Virus record (IMG/VR): IMGVR_UViG_3300042445_000388
Coordinates: 1-25,903 of that record
From: a virus
Strand: one strand, 5' to 3'
DNA: 25,903 nt
Shown here in pieces: positions 1 through 8,246 of the stretch (its first letter is position 1; every line of letters starts with the position of its first letter). The notes below the pieces were generated by a model that had not been told where the DNA came from, searched no databases, and worked only from the letters and a program-made list of their open reading frames with translations. The position numbers were made by a program, and so were the translations under genes.

Positions 1-158
1 GATATAATGAACTTAATCCACTACCACCTTATGTATTAAGACCTAGCAGTGTTTCAAGATCAATGAAAGCAAGGGATAAAGCCCTAGATGAAAGTGTTTA
101 TGGTGTGCACTTTAGTCCAAAAGCACTGCAACAACTTGAAGAAAAATACGGTAACTAG
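1..158 (+). CDS. 3' end of a rightward gene of unknown function (partial)
   Basis: An open frame enters from the left edge (first complete codon at base 3) and ends with TAG at 156-158, giving 51 C-terminal residues. The tail ends in HFSPKALQQLEEKYGN and is rich in charged residues; I do not recognise the family. It is the only rightward coding sequence in the left part of the window. It converges tail to tail with the leftward gene ending at 160, leaving a single base between the stops. Because the terminase genes at the right edge also run rightward, this is probably the last gene of the late operon on a circular or permuted map; that is inference. No terminator hairpin is visible between the two stops. 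Confidence 0.6.
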   Translation, partial: YNELNPLPPYVLRPSSVSRSMKARDKALDESVYGVHFSPKALQQLEEKYGN

Positions 159-159
159 T

Positions 160-366
160 TTATAAACGCCAAACACGAATACCCATAATACCATCTTCAA
201 CCACTACCTTGTGAACAAACTCAAATTCTAATCGTTCACTTTCTCTTTTAATAGCAGCTACAGCAGACTTTGTATCTACAACAGGTATAAAAATACTCGT
301 GCCTGGTTTAAACTCAGGCCACTTTATTTGATAATCTAGTCCGTTAGTGTACACTTCTAGGTACAT
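160..366 (-). CDS. Small hypothetical protein (68 aa)
   Basis: This is the last gene of the leftward early module. Its ATG lies inside the 3' end of the primase-helicase gene (23-nt overlap), so translational coupling is likely; the SD is weak. The product is a compact alpha/beta-looking protein that starts MYLEVYTNG and ends GIMGIRVWRL, with no transmembrane segment, cysteine cluster or known motif. Its position beside the replicative primase suggests an accessory role in DNA metabolism, but nothing in the sequence shows this. Confidence 0.65.
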   Translation of the reverse strand: MYLEVYTNGLDYQIKWPEFKPGTSIFIPVVDTKSAVAAIKRESERLEFEFVHKVVVEDGIMGIRVWRL

Positions 367-3193
367 CCAATGGTAAGTTATCTAATTTGATTTCATCAAA
401 TGTTGAGTTATCAATCCATAAACAACGTTTGCCTGAACCGCTAATATCTAATCCTTTGTGTAACACTTTTAAATCTCCTGAACGTCTATGTAATACATTA
501 GAGTCTTTTAACTTTTTAATAAAATCATCTAGCTCAATTTTGCCTAGTGCTTTTAAATATACGCGCATTGTATCAAGACCTATATAAATAGTGCTAGTAT
601 CTGGTTCAATTCTGACACGTAACTCATTGCTTGGTTTCAATAAAGGAGCTTCTTGTAGATTAGACCTAGCATCAACTTTACTATTAATAACTAGTGTATT
701 CTTTAAATTTTCATGTAAGAAAGATGTTAGTGTTTCCATAGCATCAAAGTCACGTTCTTTAATTTGTACTCTAGAGTCTTCCAATGCTTTTCTAACTGCT
801 TCTTGAACAGGCACAGGATCAATATTATGTATGCCTAACTCACGAGCAATCTTAGCCCCTAAAAATACTGCCGCTAAAGTGGCTGAATACTTACGTTCTC
901 TACCTGTAATATTCCAAGCCTTATCTATAATAAGTTGTGTTTCTTTTAGTTTAACTCGAACAAGTTCTAAATTAGCAATAAGCCATTGTGCATAGATTTC
1001 ACCTGCATGTCCAAAGTTATCAAACAATAACTCAAAATAGTCATCTGCTTGTTCTTTAGTAAGTGTTTTATCTTCATCAATACGGATTTGTAGGAAGCGA
1101 GCCATTTCTCCTGAAGCTTTAGCATTCTCTGCAAAAACTACTGTCCTAAAATCTGTGTTAGAAGAAACAACGCTAATAAGATTAAAGACAGTGTCATTAT
1201 GTCGCTCCTTATTTTTACCACTGCTGTCCATACGATTTTTACCGCGACCTGTAGCCATAAATTTTAAAAATTCATGTAACTGATCAGCATTTACTTTTGT
1301 AAATTCATCTACGGCTGAAGGTAAGTTATTCATATAACCCATACGATTAATAACGGCATTACCTGTATCACCCCATACTTGAATTAGATTGGCGTTCATT
1401 TCAGGATTACCATATACGCTAGTCATAGCTTGTAATATAGTTGACTTACCTTGTCCTGACTCAGGATTATATAAATTAATTACCGCTGATTTTTCTTTTG
1501 ATTTAAAGAAAGGCATAAGTAATGAACCAAATGCACAGAAAAATCCAAACGCACGTAACTCCATACCTGGTCTTTCATAAACAGATATAGCTTTTTTCCA
1601 TAAATCATAACTACCTTTTTTAACTAGGGCAGGATTAACGTCTTTAATATCATCAGATACAGGTACAAACTTAATACCAAAGGCACTGATTTCTCTATTA
1701 CCTATAAGTATCTTTTTGTGATCAGGTGTCCAACCATATTGCTTATACATCATAGTAGATGGTTTTTGTTTTTGTTGGTTTGAAATAACTGCCATAATGT
1801 AAAATATAACTTCATCTAACTGCTTACCATTTCTAACAATACCTTTGGCAGCTAAAATCTTACGAGCTTCATCTCGTGATAATAGTTGAGTAAGTGGAGC
1901 TATGAATTCTTGAACACCATCTTGTGGAAGATGTATTTTAAACCATGCACAAAAACCTGCGGCATCTTTATCATTTAATATTTCAACAAGATAAAAGTCA
2001 TAATCATAAATCAATACTGCTTCTTCTTGTTCGTCTTGTGTAGTTTTATATACCCCACCATTCTTACCTCTAAAGTAAGGAAAGGGATAGTCAGGTACAT
2101 GATATGTAAATGTTTCGTTTAGGGCTTCCGACTTTGCTTGAATGACATTGTCTGCTCCTTTAGCACGTAAAATAACACGACCTAATTCTATAGGAGAAGT
2201 TATCTTACCTTTGTGTTTACATCCTTCACAACCTGAGGGACGTAAGCTTTCAAATTGTTTGCAAGTGTGAGGACCTGGAATAGCATTAGCTTTAGCTTCT
2301 GTTTTAGCATACTCATAATCAGGGTGTCTCTTAGATATGTTATGAATAGCTGCTTCAGCATCTTCACAAAAGGCAGCAATAGATAATCCTGAACGCCATA
2401 AGGGTTCTTCAATAGTAGCTTGTTTAGTTACAATATGAGTAATTTGTGCACAGCCATCGTCTTTACTACAACGTTCTAATATCTTTTTAAATTTAGAAGA
2501 GTTGTTACCTAGTATAGCTTTTGTAGCTTCATCTAATGGACGTTTAGCACGAGGTTTATCTGTAAGATGAATAGGTATTAATCTAGCTAATTCATCAAAA
2601 GGCGTGGGTATGCCTTCATTAAGAACAGCAACTTCTACAGGGTTAACCACATCCTTAAAGTTCTGTGTGCCTGGAACTCTTAATATACGTGACATGTCTG
2701 CAGTGCAAGCACCATCAGCTTTTAATCCATGTTTAACACATAAGAACTTTAAACCTTCTGCTACAGGTTTCCATACGGCTTTATCTATAGGTTCTGTTAA
2801 AAGCCAATAACAATGAATGCCATTACCCGAATCTACTATTGTTGGAGCAGGTAATCCTGTCTTGTCTGTAAACTCTCGTAGTGCTATTAATGCATCGTCT
2901 TTAGTTTCATAGTCTTTCCATTTACGTTTTTTACTATCAAAACCACAATCAATATCTAACCAAAAAATACGTTGTTCTTTAGCATTAATACCTTTACGCT
3001 CTGTAGGTTCAATCCATGTTGAGCAAGCAAAATAAACATCTTGCTTATCTTCTAGAAATTTGTTAGATATTGAAATTGCATCATCGATAGTTTTTACAAA
3101 TTTAGGGGTTACTATATTTTTTTGATCTTTGCCACAGATACAATAGTATCCATCATCGGGCCATACAGATTGTAAAAATTCTTTTGTTTGCAT
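344..3193 (-). CDS. Phage primase-helicase (AEP-type primase plus P-loop helicase)
   Basis: The 949-residue product reads as a replicative primase-helicase that primes and unwinds phage DNA. The N-terminal part carries archaeo-eukaryotic primase signatures: the metal-binding pair in WLDIDCG (D80, D82), GNGIHCYW with H127, and a downstream D-x2-R motif in MSRILRVPGT. A cysteine-rich segment near residues 309-326 (CKQF...CEGCKHKG) may bind zinc. The C-terminal half is a P-loop helicase, with Walker A PESGQGKST near residue 580 and Walker B-like SAVDEF near 629, as in DUF927/P4-type helicases. The ATG has a modest GAGAG site. The gene lies 63 nt below the XRE regulator gene, and the intervening leader holds a small hairpin. 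The fusion arrangement is common in phages and plasmids that do not rely on host DnaG; the exact subfamily is not assigned. Confidence 0.88.
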   Translation of the reverse strand: MQTKEFLQSVWPDDGYYCICGKDQKNIVTPKFVKTIDDAISISNKFLEDKQDVYFACSTWIEPTERKGINAKEQRIFWLDIDCGFDSKKRKWKDYETKDDALIALREFTDKTGLPAPTIVDSGNGIHCYWLLTEPIDKAVWKPVAEGLKFLCVKHGLKADGACTADMSRILRVPGTQNFKDVVNPVEVAVLNEGIPTPFDELARLIPIHLTDKPRAKRPLDEATKAILGNNSSKFKKILERCSKDDGCAQITHIVTKQATIEEPLWRSGLSIAAFCEDAEAAIHNISKRHPDYEYAKTEAKANAIPGPHTCKQFESLRPSGCEGCKHKGKITSPIELGRVILRAKGADNVIQAKSEALNETFTYHVPDYPFPYFRGKNGGVYKTTQDEQEEAVLIYDYDFYLVEILNDKDAAGFCAWFKIHLPQDGVQEFIAPLTQLLSRDEARKILAAKGIVRNGKQLDEVIFYIMAVISNQQKQKPSTMMYKQYGWTPDHKKILIGNREISAFGIKFVPVSDDIKDVNPALVKKGSYDLWKKAISVYERPGMELRAFGFFCAFGSLLMPFFKSKEKSAVINLYNPESGQGKSTILQAMTSVYGNPEMNANLIQVWGDTGNAVINRMGYMNNLPSAVDEFTKVNADQLHEFLKFMATGRGKNRMDSSGKNKERHNDTVFNLISVVSSNTDFRTVVFAENAKASGEMARFLQIRIDEDKTLTKEQADDYFELLFDNFGHAGEIYAQWLIANLELVRVKLKETQLIIDKAWNITGRERKYSATLAAVFLGAKIARELGIHNIDPVPVQEAVRKALEDSRVQIKERDFDAMETLTSFLHENLKNTLVINSKVDARSNLQEAPLLKPSNELRVRIEPDTSTIYIGLDTMRVYLKALGKIELDDFIKKLKDSNVLHRRSGDLKVLHKGLDISGSGKRCLWIDNSTFDEIKLDNLPLDVPRSVH

Positions 3194-3230
3194 TATTCTC
3201 TCAAAATAAGTTGTGTTACTAAAATTGGGT

Positions 3231-3250
3231 AGGGGCTTTATACCGCCCCT
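3231..3250 (-). other. Small hairpin between XRE gene and primase gene
   Basis: AGGGGC at 3231-3236 pairs with GCCCCT at 3245-3250 around an 8-nt loop. On the leftward transcript it is followed by ACCCAATTTTAG, which is too poor in T to be a convincing intrinsic terminator. It may be an attenuator or an RNA-stability element ahead of the primase gene. Confidence 0.4.
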
Positions 3251-3256
3251 AAGGTA

Positions 3257-3487
3257 TTACTTAAGGTTCATTTTTGCCATCAAAGCAATCAACTTTTGTT
3301 CTACTCTTTTTGATGGTCTTGTTTTACCCGAAAACCAATCATACACCGTTTGTCGTGAAACGTTAAGTTCTTTCGATACTTGACTAGCGGGATACTTTAG
3401 TGCTATGCAAAGTTTACCTAACAATGTTCCTGTGGTCTCCTTAGCTCTAGCATTAGCCTCGATAATTACTTGGGAATAGCCACGCAT
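3257..3487 (-). CDS. XRE-family helix-turn-helix regulator
   Basis: This is a small DNA-binding protein of 76 residues from ATG 3485-3487. A longer reading begins at TTG 3497-3499, but the ATG lies only two bases after the stop of the upstream gene and is preferred. The segment PASQVSKELNVSRQTVYDWFSGKTRPSKRVEQKL (shown here only to locate it: QVSKELNVSRQTVYDWF) is a typical helix-turn-helix with a recognition helix starting at SRQTVY. There is no peptidase or dimerisation domain, so it is not a LexA/CI-type cleavable repressor. Lying between the SSB-like gene and the primase gene, it probably tunes early transcription. It is one candidate binder for the palindromic operators between 14.4 and 23.4 kb, but the sequence gives no direct link. 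Confidence 0.8.
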   Translation of the reverse strand: MRGYSQVIIEANARAKETTGTLLGKLCIALKYPASQVSKELNVSRQTVYDWFSGKTRPSKRVEQKLIALMAKMNLK

Positions 3488-3489
3488 AA

Positions 3490-4410
3490 TTATGCCCAAT
3501 CTGATACTAAATCATCTAAACTAACATCACCTTGATCAACTTTTGGTGCTGCAGGTTGTGGTGCTGGTGGAGGAGTAGGTTTCTCCGCTGCACGAACTGT
3601 AGGTTCAGGAATATCATCTTCAACTTTTGGTGCGGCTACTTGAGGACGATTGATAGGTTGTTGTTTCTTTTGTTCAAACTCTTCTCCATCATCTTCTTTA
3701 TTAATATTTACTGATAAAGTAATAGCACGTTTAGCTTCTTCTGAAGTTGATTTTGCAGAACATGCAGCATACTCTTCATCATTAAGAATACGAATAGCTT
3801 TAAAGCCAATCTTTGTGCTTGATGAGTCTTCATCAAAAGATACGCGTGATACAACAGACATCAAGTTCTGACCATTAGCACGAACGTAATCTGTATATTC
3901 ATGTAATGGTTTACAATCTTTTGTACCATTACCAAATATTGATTGTGCAGGTAAAGTCATTTGATACACATCGCCATTCATATCATCAGCACGAACCATA
4001 GCAACACGTCTACTAAAACGACATGCTTTAGTGCCGTTAGCACCTGAGCCTTTAATATTTTGTGGACATGCTAAACATGTATCTGCTTGTTTTTCTACCA
4101 CAGCTTCATCAGGCTTTTGACTATCTGATGTCCAACATGTTGGAGGTGGCATCTTTTCGCCAGGAACATATGCTTTAGAAAAATACATTCTATGCACATG
4201 CGGTGACGCATTAACAATAACCACATCAAGCGCGTCTTGATTTGATTTCTCTACTTCTTTACCATTAACCATTAATCTAAACTTACCACCACGTATAGAT
4301 ATACGTTTAGAAGTTACTGAACTACCTGTAATATTGGCAGTAAACCCATCATCCCTACGTGTATGTGTTGCTACTGCGGTGCTACCAAATACGTCTAAAT
4401 CTGTACTCAT
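3490..4410 (-). CDS. Candidate single-stranded-DNA-binding protein (306 aa)
   Basis: The N-terminal ~200 residues look like a folded domain, with an ISIRGGKFRLMVNGKEV beta segment. A cysteine group (CLACPQN...KACRF) lies near residues 112-131 and may hold a metal ion. The next ~70 residues are a disordered linker rich in P, A, E and K (KPTPPPAPQPAAPK), and the protein ends in an acidic tip, VSLDDLVSDWA. A globular domain, a flexible linker and an acidic tail with a terminal aromatic is the layout of bacterial SSB and of T7 gp2.5, where the tail recruits replication partners. The gene sits in the replication module next to primase and SNF2 helicase genes and has a strong AAGGAGG site before its ATG. 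No OB-fold motif can be proven by eye, so the SSB role is inference. Confidence 0.6.
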   Translation of the reverse strand: MSTDLDVFGSTAVATHTRRDDGFTANITGSSVTSKRISIRGGKFRLMVNGKEVEKSNQDALDVVIVNASPHVHRMYFSKAYVPGEKMPPPTCWTSDSQKPDEAVVEKQADTCLACPQNIKGSGANGTKACRFSRRVAMVRADDMNGDVYQMTLPAQSIFGNGTKDCKPLHEYTDYVRANGQNLMSVVSRVSFDEDSSSTKIGFKAIRILNDEEYAACSAKSTSEEAKRAITLSVNINKEDDGEEFEQKKQQPINRPQVAAPKVEDDIPEPTVRAAEKPTPPPAPQPAAPKVDQGDVSLDDLVSDWA

Positions 4411-4814
4411 ACTTCCTCCTTGTTGTCTCTACTTTTTGTTATTCGAACTGTGTATTCACTTGTTGCTTGTAAACCTGGCGGATGTTTGTCAGGATTTTGC
4501 TCTAAGTATTCTTTTATTGATGATTGAACTAATTTCTTTTCAAAAAACTCAGGTAATTTATTTTCTAATATAAAGTCATACATACTAGTCCAATCACTTG
4601 TCCAATACTTTGTTTTTAATATACGTGATATAGTTCCTGCTTTAGTTTTTAAACTAGATACATTAAGTGTTCTACATGCTTCATTAAGTGCCATATCTAC
4701 TTTATCTCGTTGCACTTTAATATCAGATATCTGTTTTTCTAATTCAGCAATTTTATCTCTCATATTAATTGAAGCTTGCATCAGCTTCTCAATCTTATTA
4801 TCATCTAATTCCAC
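4407..4814 (-). CDS. Phage coiled-coil protein of unknown function
   Basis: The start is chosen as GTG 4812-4814, because an AAAGGAG site lies five bases upstream; a longer reading from TTG 4829 would place that site inside the gene. The first ~45 residues form a charged coiled coil (KIAELEKQISDIKVQRDK). The second half (TISRILKTKYWTSDW...) looks like a compact helical domain ending in HPPGLQATSEYTVRITKS, a PPG-plus-beta ending I have seen in many phage replication-region proteins of unknown function. It is the first gene after the promoter at 4844-4871 and overlaps the SSB-like gene by 4-8 bases (ATGA type), so the two are probably co-translated. A helper or loader role is possible but not shown. 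Confidence 0.7.
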   Translation of the reverse strand: MELDDNKIEKLMQASINMRDKIAELEKQISDIKVQRDKVDMALNEACRTLNVSSLKTKAGTISRILKTKYWTSDWTSMYDFILENKLPEFFEKKLVQSSIKEYLEQNPDKHPPGLQATSEYTVRITKSRDNKEEV

Positions 4815-4843
4815 ATTTACTCCTTTCAATAATTAAGGATAAC

Positions 4844-4871
4844 AGTATAACACCCTTATTTACAATGTCAA
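4844..4871 (-). promoter_or_regulatory. Sigma70-like promoter for SSB-XRE-primase operon
   Basis: On the minus strand a perfect -35 TTGACA (4866-4871) and a -10 TATACT (4844-4849) are separated by 16 bp. The transcription start would fall about 7 bp further left, some 20 nt before the GTG at 4814. The -35 reads TTGACATTGT, as in the promoter at 18454, and overlaps the stop codon of the HNH gene at 4868. Replication genes can therefore be expressed apart from the long upstream operon. Confidence 0.7.
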
Positions 4872-5317
4872 CTATTTTTATAACTATGTAAAACCCATTC
4901 AGCAAATCTTATTAACTCTATAGGTGTAGCATTGTGTTTCATTGTGTTAGCCCTATGGCTTATAACTTGTATATTTCCTTTTATGTAACCTTTTGAATTA
5001 TCTATTCTGTCTAAAGATGGAGAGTTAGGTGTAGGTCCTGTATTCTTTCCTTTAGTGTAAATTTTAACTATTGGAATGCCTAATATAGGGCATAGGATCG
5101 GTATATCTATATCTGTTTTATCTATATTAAACTCAAGTCCTTTTTCCTTTGCTCTTCTTTTTGCCATTGAACATAGAACCCTTTCAGGATGTTTTATTCT
5201 ATAGTTAGCACTATGCTCTGCATAGTCTTTATACTTATCTTCTATATAATTTTTGACATGCTCTTTATTTGTATTACGCCATTCTCTATAATATTCTCGT
5301 CTATCTTTAGGCATCAT
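4868..5317 (-). CDS. HNH-type (homing-like) endonuclease
   Basis: The 149-residue product has a basic N-terminal helix region (MMPKDRREYYREW) followed by a nuclease core. The core includes CPILGIPIV around residue 76, the catalytic-type segment SLDRIDNSKGYIKGN at 101-115 and VISHRANTMKHNAT at 118-131. The D-R-I-D...GYxxGN...SxxAN pattern is typical of free-standing phage HNH/endonuclease VII-like genes. Such genes are often mobile; here it sits between the SNF2 helicase and coiled-coil genes, and a downstream promoter has its -35 over the stop codon. The gene overlaps the SNF2 stop by about 11 nt. SD GAGGAG precedes tandem ATGs at 5317 and 5314; either may start. The coding composition looks like that of the neighbours. 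Confidence 0.75.
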   Translation of the reverse strand: MMPKDRREYYREWRNTNKEHVKNYIEDKYKDYAEHSANYRIKHPERVLCSMAKRRAKEKGLEFNIDKTDIDIPILCPILGIPIVKIYTKGKNTGPTPNSPSLDRIDNSKGYIKGNIQVISHRANTMKHNATPIELIRFAEWVLHSYKNS

Positions 5318-6866
5318 TAAACTCCTCTTTGTAAAGGTCTACTAATTTAACGTGGTTATCAATCTTGCCTTGCAACATTTTGTAAATTTTTTGTTCGACA
5401 GGTGAACCTTGTAGGTGCACTACGGTCATCTTGTTTTTTTGTCCCGCCCTATCAACCCGAGCGCAACATTGTATGTAGGTTTCAACAGACATAACAGGTG
5501 ACCAAAACACAACTACGTTAGCTGCGTGGAGGGTAACACCATGTGATGCAGCTTGAGGTTGGATCACTAATACTTGAGGTTGTTTAGTTTCTTGAAAGCG
5601 TTTAAATATATCTGTTCGCGCATTCATTCCTACATCACCATGTATAGCTTCACAAGAGATATGATCTTTATTTAACTCAGACATAATCTTTTCAATGCTG
5701 TGGCGGAAAGGACAAAAGATAAGAATTTTGTGGCTGGCTTCTTCTATTATTTCTTTTAAAGCAGTCATACGATTAGATATATCAAACTCTATAATTTCTC
5801 TGTTGTCTGAATATATTGCCCCTGCACTTACTTGTAGAAGTTTAGTAAGCATTACCCCTGCGTTAACTACAGTAATCTCTTCACCTGAAGTTTCAAGATA
5901 CATATCTTTCTTTAATTTTTTATAATACTTTTCTTGTTGTGGGGTGAGCGGAACTTCACGAGTGGTATATAGAACATCGGGTAAGTCAAGACATTCATCT
6001 TTGGTATATCGAATGGCAGGTTGTAATGTTTTAAATACAATATCCTGTGCATTAAATCTAGGCACCCAGGTGAACTGGCTAACTTTTTGCATTACCATAT
6101 CCTTAAATGTTCCTGCAAATTTAGGTACGGATGCGGGGTTCACAAGTCTAGCCAGTCCATATGCGTCAGCTGGTGATTGAGCAGCGGGTGTTCCTGTCAT
6201 AAGCCATAACCATGTCTGAGGTGTTAGCACACGATTTAATGACTTCCAGCGACGTGTCGTGACAGTCTTGACATAGTTTGCCTCATCGACAACTATTAAA
6301 TCAAAACCGCCAGATTTAATTTCTTTTTCTACTATTTCTATACCGTCATAGTTAATTATAACTACGTCTGTATTTTCTGCAAATACTTTCTTTCTTTTTT
6401 CTGCACTACCATGAGCAATTCCTACAGACCTGTGCATAGCTGTTTTAAAGAAATCTGATTGCCATGCTGCTTGCATAATAGATAAAGGGCATACAACTAA
6501 CATGCGTCTTATTTTACCTAAATTCATTAAGTAATCAGCTGCCCATATTACTGCGGATGTTTTACCTGTTCCCGCTTCACTCAAACAATAGGCACGTTTA
6601 TGTGCTGATAAAAATTCAGCGGTTGTTTTTTGATGATCGAATGGTTTATGAATACCTGGAAAGTTATAGTCACGTGTTATAGGAGACGGAGGGTTTTTAA
6701 CTTTCATGTCTGATAAAGTTAACACTTCATCTAGCCCCCAATTAACTACAACTTGGGTAACACCATTATCGTAAGTTTTTAGAATCTTACTTTTTGGTAT
6801 TTTATTTATAATTAGTTCAGGGCGCTTTGTGTTTACAATCAACGCCTTGTCTTTGTATACTTCCAA
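5307..6866 (-). CDS. SNF2-family DNA helicase/translocase
   Basis: The 519-residue product is an SF2 ATPase of the SNF2 group. Motif I is SEAGTGKTS near residue 98; motif II is VVDEANYVK near 193; motif III is LMTGTPAAQSP. In the second RecA lobe are the motif V-like region PQAASHGVTLHAANVV and motif VI CCARVDRAGQKNK near 470. Phage members are thought to act in replication or recombination as branch-migration or remodelling motors. The start is TTG 6864-6866: an AGGAG site lies six bases upstream and an in-frame stop excludes any longer version. The TTG start and the structured 160-nt leader before it suggest tight translational control. Confidence 0.88.
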   Translation of the reverse strand: MEVYKDKALIVNTKRPELIINKIPKSKILKTYDNGVTQVVVNWGLDEVLTLSDMKVKNPPSPITRDYNFPGIHKPFDHQKTTAEFLSAHKRAYCLSEAGTGKTSAVIWAADYLMNLGKIRRMLVVCPLSIMQAAWQSDFFKTAMHRSVGIAHGSAEKRKKVFAENTDVVIINYDGIEIVEKEIKSGGFDLIVVDEANYVKTVTTRRWKSLNRVLTPQTWLWLMTGTPAAQSPADAYGLARLVNPASVPKFAGTFKDMVMQKVSQFTWVPRFNAQDIVFKTLQPAIRYTKDECLDLPDVLYTTREVPLTPQQEKYYKKLKKDMYLETSGEEITVVNAGVMLTKLLQVSAGAIYSDNREIIEFDISNRMTALKEIIEEASHKILIFCPFRHSIEKIMSELNKDHISCEAIHGDVGMNARTDIFKRFQETKQPQVLVIQPQAASHGVTLHAANVVVFWSPVMSVETYIQCCARVDRAGQKNKMTVVHLQGSPVEQKIYKMLQGKIDNHVKLVDLYKEEFNDA

Positions 6867-7024
6867 TGCAATCTCCTAATGAATAAAAATAGACGTGCCA
6901 CCGAGAGAGGTAGTGACACGTCTACACACTGCAGTGTTAACACCTAGACGAAAGGTTACTTGATAAGGAACTTCTATTGTTAACTGGCGCGGTTTTAACG
7001 CACTCACGCCTTGCGTTGGAAAAA
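6867..7024 (-). promoter_or_regulatory. Structured leader of the SNF2 gene
   Basis: These 158 bases hold no gene but are full of symmetry. They include a long hairpin (6891-6923), overlapping 10-bp palindromes CACTGCAGTG and GTGTTAACAC (about 6926-6942), and a second stem AACGCA/TGCGTT near 7000-7020 on the minus strand. Two GTTAAC sites also occur. An SD lies at its left end. It looks like an RNA leader or attenuator rather than empty spacer. Confidence 0.5.
6891..6923 (-). terminator. Terminator-like hairpin in the SNF2 leader
   Basis: On the leftward transcript AGACGUGUCAC pairs with GUGGCACGUCU over 11 bp (one G-U), with an 11-nt loop, and is followed by AUUUUUAUU. That is the form of an intrinsic terminator, but only 24 nt remain before the TTG start of the helicase. 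An attenuator or anti-SD-linked switch is therefore more likely than a plain end of transcription. The rightward strand lacks a T tract. Confidence 0.45.
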
Positions 7025-7300
7025 TTATTTTTTCTTAGTTACGTTTCTCTTTAACGAACCATCACCATTGCGTGGGAACGAACTGTTCGCACTCTTACTT
7101 TTAATTCTCATATTGCTTGGTGTGTTTGAACCACCCTTACTTAGAGGCACGATATGATCTACATCTTTACCATCACCCTTTGATACTTTACCAGCTTTAA
7201 TCATCATTCGTCTAGCTTTATTTCTAGCTACACGCTTTTTAATTTGATCAGGCTGTGCCTTGTATTCGTTTTCTTTTTGATAATCTCTTTCTTTAGCCAT
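7025..7300 (-). CDS. HNH endonuclease-like protein (91 aa)
   Basis: The start is taken at the second ATG (7298-7300), because AAGGA lies six bases before it; the first ATG at 7306 would touch the SD. The N-terminal half is strongly basic. The core DVDHIVPLSKGGSN (residues 46-59) followed by SNMRIKSKSANSS is an HNH motif (D48-H49, then N63 and N72). The protein ends in basic RNVTKKK. Proteins of this size in phage genomes may nick or cut DNA during packaging or recombination; the location beside replication genes rather than terminase makes a packaging role less obvious. There are no cysteine pairs for a structural zinc. Confidence 0.72.
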   Translation of the reverse strand: MAKERDYQKENEYKAQPDQIKKRVARNKARRMMIKAGKVSKGDGKDVDHIVPLSKGGSNTPSNMRIKSKSANSSFPRNGDGSLKRNVTKKK

Positions 7301-7323
7301 ATACATTCCTTAAAGTTATTTGT

Positions 7324-7378
7324 AAAGCACTCTAGGTCAAATCAAGGACCCTTAATAAAAACCTTGCTAAAGTGCTTT
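7324..7378. other. Imperfect large hairpin between two nuclease genes
   Basis: AAAGCACT (7324-7331) pairs with AGTGCTTT (7371-7378), and inside them CAAGG (7343-7347) pairs with CCTTG (7362-7366). It fills the gap between the RecB/Cas4-like gene and the HNH gene. There is no good T tract on either side, so an RNA-processing or stability element is more likely than a terminator. Confidence 0.35.
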
Positions 7379-7396
7379 AAAAATATAAAACATTTT

Positions 7397-8071
7397 TTAC
7401 TTTCCCCAATGTGAGCATGATTGAACAGGGCAGAACTTCCTACATGCAAAGTTTGGGACTGCATTGAAAACCCCTGTCTGATGGGCAGTGTCTATCCTAT
7501 GTGTTATTTTACCCCATTCTGCAAACATTTCATCTAATTTGTCAATTGTATAGTCTTCTTTTAATATCTCTTTACTTACTAGAAAAACCAATCCAGACTT
7601 GACTTTTAACATATCTGGGAAGTGTTTAAATATAGCTACGCTAAACAAGGATAGCTGTCTAGTATCTGCATACTGACTAGACTTGCCTGTTTTATAATCG
7701 ATCAAGGTAGCTAACTTAGTTTCAGGGTTGATAACTAGTAAGTCCACAACACCACGCCACCAAACATCTTTAGCAAAGAAGTCACAAGGTTCTAAGTCTT
7801 TGGTTAAACCTAACTTATACTCACAATACTTATCCCCTGGAATTGCTATTAACTTGTCAAGGGTTGGCTGAAACATATCAAACTTAGTAGGCAGCGGAGT
7901 TGCGTTCTTAACGTATAACTCACAAGCTTTGTGAACTTCGTTACCATAAAGAAAATGTTCTGTATTTGGGTCTTGCTTAATATCTTTCGCTACATACAGA
8001 TGATAGTATTGCTTAGGACATTTCTCAAATGTGGTAGCACTCGAGTAAGACCACGTTTTAAATTCAGCCAA
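7397..8071 (-). CDS. PD-(D/E)XK nuclease, RecB/Cas4-like
   Basis: This is probably a phage exonuclease for recombination or DNA-end processing. The nuclease core is VVDLLVI (Asp near residue 110) and TLIDYKTGK (D-x-K near 124), the PDDEXK_1/RecB motif pair. A cysteine in EKCPKQY near the N-terminus and the C-terminal group CRKFCPVQSC suggest a Cas4/AddB-type iron-sulfur cluster. The start is TTG 8069-8071, giving (M)AEFKTWSYS: AGGAG lies eight bases before it, whereas a longer TTG reading at 8089 would put the SD inside the gene. The gene overlaps the stop of the upstream small gene by eight bases. Together with the SNF2 helicase it could form a two-part end-processing system. Confidence 0.83.
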   Translation of the reverse strand: MAEFKTWSYSSATTFEKCPKQYYHLYVAKDIKQDPNTEHFLYGNEVHKACELYVKNATPLPTKFDMFQPTLDKLIAIPGDKYCEYKLGLTKDLEPCDFFAKDVWWRGVVDLLVINPETKLATLIDYKTGKSSQYADTRQLSLFSVAIFKHFPDMLKVKSGLVFLVSKEILKEDYTIDKLDEMFAEWGKITHRIDTAHQTGVFNAVPNFACRKFCPVQSCSHWGK

Positions 8072-8246
8072 TTGGAGTTCTCCTAGCAATCTCTTTTGCT
8101 ATCTTTGATTTATGTTTACCTTCTGCAGCTTTATCTAATAACTCATATAGCTTTTTTAAAGACAAGGCTTTTAATCTATCTTTACCTGTTCTTGTTTTAA
8201 ACGGGTCAGCATGCCGTCTACTTTTGTGTATTTGTTGTGTCGCCAT
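8064..8246 (-). CDS. Small basic protein of unknown function (60 aa)
   Basis: This highly basic protein has the helical segment KLYELLDKAAEGKHKSKIAK, similar in style to short nucleic-acid-associated proteins in phage early regions. The ATG lies inside the upstream gene (29-nt overlap) with an AAGG site six bases away. The stop overlaps the SD-supported start of the RecB/Cas4-like gene, so the two are likely co-translated. No family is assigned. Confidence 0.6.
   Translation of the reverse strand: MATQQIHKSRRHADPFKTRTGKDRLKALSLKKLYELLDKAAEGKHKSKIAKEIARRTPIG

Noticed and set aside
4334-4573. Rightward frame opposite the SSB-like and coiled-coil genes
   Set aside because: It lies antisense to two well-supported genes and lacks an SD.
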